A DNA stretch of 47,326 bases from Polymyxa betae (Eukaryota; Endomyxa; Phytomyxea; Plasmodiophorida; Plasmodiophoridae). The DNA lies in NCBI GenBank assembly GCA_003693705.1, contig RBZT01000965.1:1-47326 (forward strand), in the 5' to 3' direction. Shown here piece by piece: positions 44,684 to 47,326 of this stretch. Position 1 is the first letter of the stretch, and each line of letters begins with the position of its first letter. Made by a program: the position numbers and the translations under genes. The notes beneath the pieces are model-generated. The model did no database searches, was not told the DNA's origin, and saw only the letters and a program-made list of their open reading frames with translations.

Positions 44684-46017
44684 ATGGATCATGATGCTGC
44701 ATCTCTAGCATTGGCACAACGATTACAGGCTGAGGAAGACATGCGTTGGAATCAGGCGCAACGTCCGAACTCGGGCAATGCAAGTGGCGAAGCATTATTG
44801 CTTCATGACCGTGATGTACCTCAACAAAGACAGCTTCTTGTTGGTGATGTTGATTCTATGAGATGGGAAAAAATCCTGATCTGATTTAATATAGGTAGCC
44901 AGTGCTAATCAGGTTGTATATGATGTCAGAAGTTCAGGGAGATTTATTTTATTAGCTGTCACATATGGGATTGTCGAGGTGAGCATCAGATCATGTTTAT
45001 GCTCCTTGCTGTATTCATTATACCTATAGCTGGTATCAGGATGTGTTGTTCTTGGTTTAACTTATCAATCAACATGTGATGTACCATTAAAGATGTGGCT
45101 CATTGTATTTCTCCTTCGTTATTGTGTCGTATTTCCTCAAGAACTTGTATATATAACATATATCATCTTTCTCTGTTGTTTAATGTATTGCTCATAGGCA
45201 CGATATATAGCTCATTCACGTCGACATGATGATCTCATGTTTAATGTTCAGAACCTTGATAAAGTTCGTGGCTCTTTCTCCTTTATTTGGACTATCATGG
45301 TAATATTTACATTGATTTACCAAACAGTAATTCTCGTTAATGAACTATTTAGGGATTGCTATGGACACTGGGTAATCCAGCTGCTGAATGTCGTGATACA
45401 TCTCCTATTCTATGGTATTATTGTACCACTCTAATTCTAATGCATATTGCCTTAGCATGTTCACCTTTAATATTACTAGCCATGTTCTGTACGAGTCATT
45501 AGAAATACATTTGACGATTTCAAACTGATTATCCATAGGTATGTGTCTGCCTTGCTTATTATTACTCTTAAGGTACTGGCATCATATTTGTCTTTATGCT
45601 CAAGTTCATTTATATTGACAGATTCTTTCAACCGCATGAGGGCATGTCGAACGCTGATGTTCGTAAATTGCCCGAAAGAGTTTATGACTCTAGTCATCAT
45701 CAGGTTTGATTTCAATATTTTAGTTTGAAGTGAAATTCATGGAGTCTATACCTGATAGGGTACATCATCAGAAGCTTGTGTTATTTGTCAGAATGATTTT
45801 GTCAATGGTGATCGATTGAGGCAATTACCGTATGTTTTATTATCATCATCATTGATTGATGACATCATTGTACTAATCATTATCTAGATGTGGGCATGAA
45901 TTTCATTCGATCTGTCTTGACCAATGGCTTATATTAAAAGCAACATGTCCATTATGTCGAGTTCATGTTGATGGCAGGGCTGACGATTCTCATCTCGGTC
46001 ATCAGTCCCCCGTTTAG
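44684..46017 (+). CDS. multi-pass membrane RING-H2 ubiquitin ligase, copy B
   Basis: Starts MDHDAASLALAQRLQAEEDM, whose AxALAQRLQAEE run resembles a ubiquitin-interacting or proteasome-shuttle helix. Membrane exons follow: GRFILLAVTYGIVE|CVVLGL, LKMWLIVFLLRYCVVFPQEL, ARYIAHSRRHDDLMFNVQNL, GSFSFIWTIM|GLLWTLGNP and CTTLILMHIALACSPLILLA. Then EGMSNADVRKLPERVYDSS, matching the pre-RING linker of Arabidopsis TM-RING ligases. The C-terminal RING is CVICQNDFVNGDRLRQLP|CGHEFHSICLDQWLILKATC, PLCRVH. All eight zinc ligands are present (C3H2C3). Introns of ~50-55 nt are inferred. The stop TAG is at 46015-46017. Confidence 0.82.
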
Positions 46018-46625
46018 CATTAGCTTCGAATTTATGCTATGCAATCTTTCAATAATGCTTGTTCTTGCAGGCCTTTCTCATGGTAATAAATGTATTAATA
46101 TTAATAAACCATGTCACCAAGGGCACTGCATTACAAATGTTCGCTTCATAATTGTTTACATTTGACAATCCTTGAATGTTTGTTCCGAAGCGGTTGTGAT
46201 GCCCAACGGGCAAAAAATACTGGAATTGATAGACGAGAGTTAAAATGGTAGGGATGAGCGAGATAGAAGAGAGGTAATACACAACTTTGTTTGAAGTCGG
46301 TGTCGGCACTAGACAATGGGATTAAACGAAAGCGTTGAGGATGGAACCGAAAAATGTGCGAACGCACTTTCGATTTTATTTGATTTTATAAAGTGCGCCA
46401 GTATGAGTTTAAAAGTGCGTGACTAAACGTGTGTTGGATAGCAGACCACGCTAAAGTTTATGGTCACGGATATCGGCGATCGGAACGGAGATGATCGGTC
46501 CGACCAAAGATTGGGCCCTGGTGATTTATTATCTGATGAATACATTCATTCTACTAATCTGCCTACAACATTCGTTACGTAACTATCTGACAAAGAAATT
46601 TCTTTAGTCTAAAGGCTATTATTTT
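46018..46625. other. interval before gag; possible LTR/leader not identified
   Basis: Contains minus-strand frames (46049-46367) without recognisable domains. If the downstream gag belongs to an LTR element, its 5' LTR and primer-binding site should lie here, but I could not pick the LTR ends, since only one copy is in the window. Confidence 0.35.
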
Positions 46626-47326
46626 ATGTCACAAATTGCTGCAGGGGTGCTGGAAAACATTCTGGCATCTATGTTTCAACAAGTGCGATCACGGGAAAAT
46701 AGGGACGCCCGTGATGGTGCTGCAATGCAGGTTGACCGCAATGGGGTCGATTTGGGGCCTGCTATAAATACCGCTGTTATGTTTCAACCTTCACATCCAC
46801 CTGTTCTATTGAAAATGGACCGCAAATCCATTATTGACTTCAAGAAGCAAGTGCGTCGATATAGAGATATATTGGAAGATGCTCGGAGACGTGGTGCTGG
46901 TGCGTCTGCATTTCCAGTGGCGATAAGGCATATGATTGATCCCAGCCTCATGAATTTTTTGGAAAATCACCATTTCCGAGAGCTTCCTGAAGGGATCAAT
47001 CGCACCAATGTCACGGACGAGATGTTGGCGCATGTTTTTGATGAATATTCAAAAGCTGACGCTTCTTCTGTTCATCATATCCGTGAGACTGTTGTCTCCA
47101 CTCTGAAAATGAGGGTGGATTTGCCTCCTCGTGATCGGATTTCACACCTGGTCCACGATTTCGATAATCTCATCGAATCGAATAATTTTCAGGCTGCATT
47201 TTCTTCAAAAAATGGTCCGAAAAATTATGTCCGACTTCTTTGTGAAGTCATTCAACCAATCGAATTGAAGCGGCATATGAAAGACCTTATCAAGTGCCAA
47301 CAATCGGAGCTGGAAGATGATAGGTT
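46626..47326 (+). mobile_element. retrotransposon gag-like open frame (runs off window)
   Basis: A single intronless open frame of 233 codons from an ATG (MSQIAAGVLENILASMFQ) to the window edge, the only long uninterrupted plus-strand frame on this side. Its content resembles the N-terminal half of Ty3/Gypsy-type Gag: PPVLLKMDRKSIIDFKKQVR (a matrix/capsid-like start, 'fxG' region), RYRDILEDARRR, DEMLAHVFDEYSKADASS, LVHDFDNLIESNNFQ. The zinc knuckle, protease and reverse transcriptase would lie outside the window. It could also be another capsid-like domesticated gene. Lack of introns contrasts with every neighbour. Confidence 0.5.

Noticed and set aside
46049..46367. Minus-strand frames near the right edge as genes
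   Set aside because: No domains or splice logic; probably 3' flank of the RING gene or retroelement leader.

Overview
This is an intron-dense, compact eukaryotic window. Almost every gene is broken into exons by GT-AG introns of about 42-58 nt, so most genes appear only as chains of short open frames. I joined exons by hand from splice signals, phase and similarity to remembered families. Individual boundaries are therefore good to a few codons, while gene identities are much firmer. The gene set includes enkurin (a cilium/flagellum protein), a Dictyostelium-type 34 kDa actin-bundling protein, plant-type RS splicing factor and TM-RING ligases, a CAMTA-type CG-1 domain, chitin-binding modules and a GH18 chitinase. 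It suggests a flagellated (zoosporic), chitin-handling protist. A rhizarian such as a phytomyxean (Spongospora/Plasmodiophora relatives) would fit, and a chytrid or other zoosporic lineage is not excluded. This taxonomic guess is inference only.

Left third (1-18,100). The minus strand carries a GH18 chitinase running off the left edge, a choline-transporter-like SLC44 protein, splicing factor SF3B3 and a secreted mucin-like protein ending in a spondin domain. A plus-strand C2H2 zinc-finger gene follows. Next comes a cluster of three tiny SMP-motif (seed-maturation/LEA-like) genes on alternating strands, interspersed with unassigned small genes. The section ends with a minus-strand gene that I read as one transcription factor with an N-terminal CG-1 domain and a C-terminal bZIP. 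That gene is the most unusual object in the window.

Middle (18,500-32,000). Plus-strand enkurin, a RhoGEF (DH-PH) and ALDH7A1-type aldehyde dehydrogenase are followed by a minus-strand secreted protein with four hevein-like chitin-binding modules, a long Ser/Thr/Lys repeat linker and a C-terminal tyrosinase. Head-to-head with it lies the tRNA-modification GTPase MSS1/GTPBP3, then a SNAP-25-like SNARE.

Right third (32,000-47,326). A PP4R3 (SMEK/Psy2) regulatory subunit lies on the minus strand, then the actin-bundling protein, a degraded non-LTR retrotransposon tail, a membrane-anchored endonuclease/exonuclease/phosphatase-fold enzyme and a two-RRM SR protein. Two paralogous membrane RING-H2 ubiquitin ligases follow, arranged head-to-head as an inverted duplication. 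The right edge enters an LTR-retrotransposon-like gag frame.

Taken together, the chitinase, the chitin-binding tyrosinase, the mucin-spondin protein and the SMP proteins would fit building and protecting a chitinous resting-stage wall. The other genes are ordinary housekeeping functions. No tRNA, rRNA or CRISPR was recognised.
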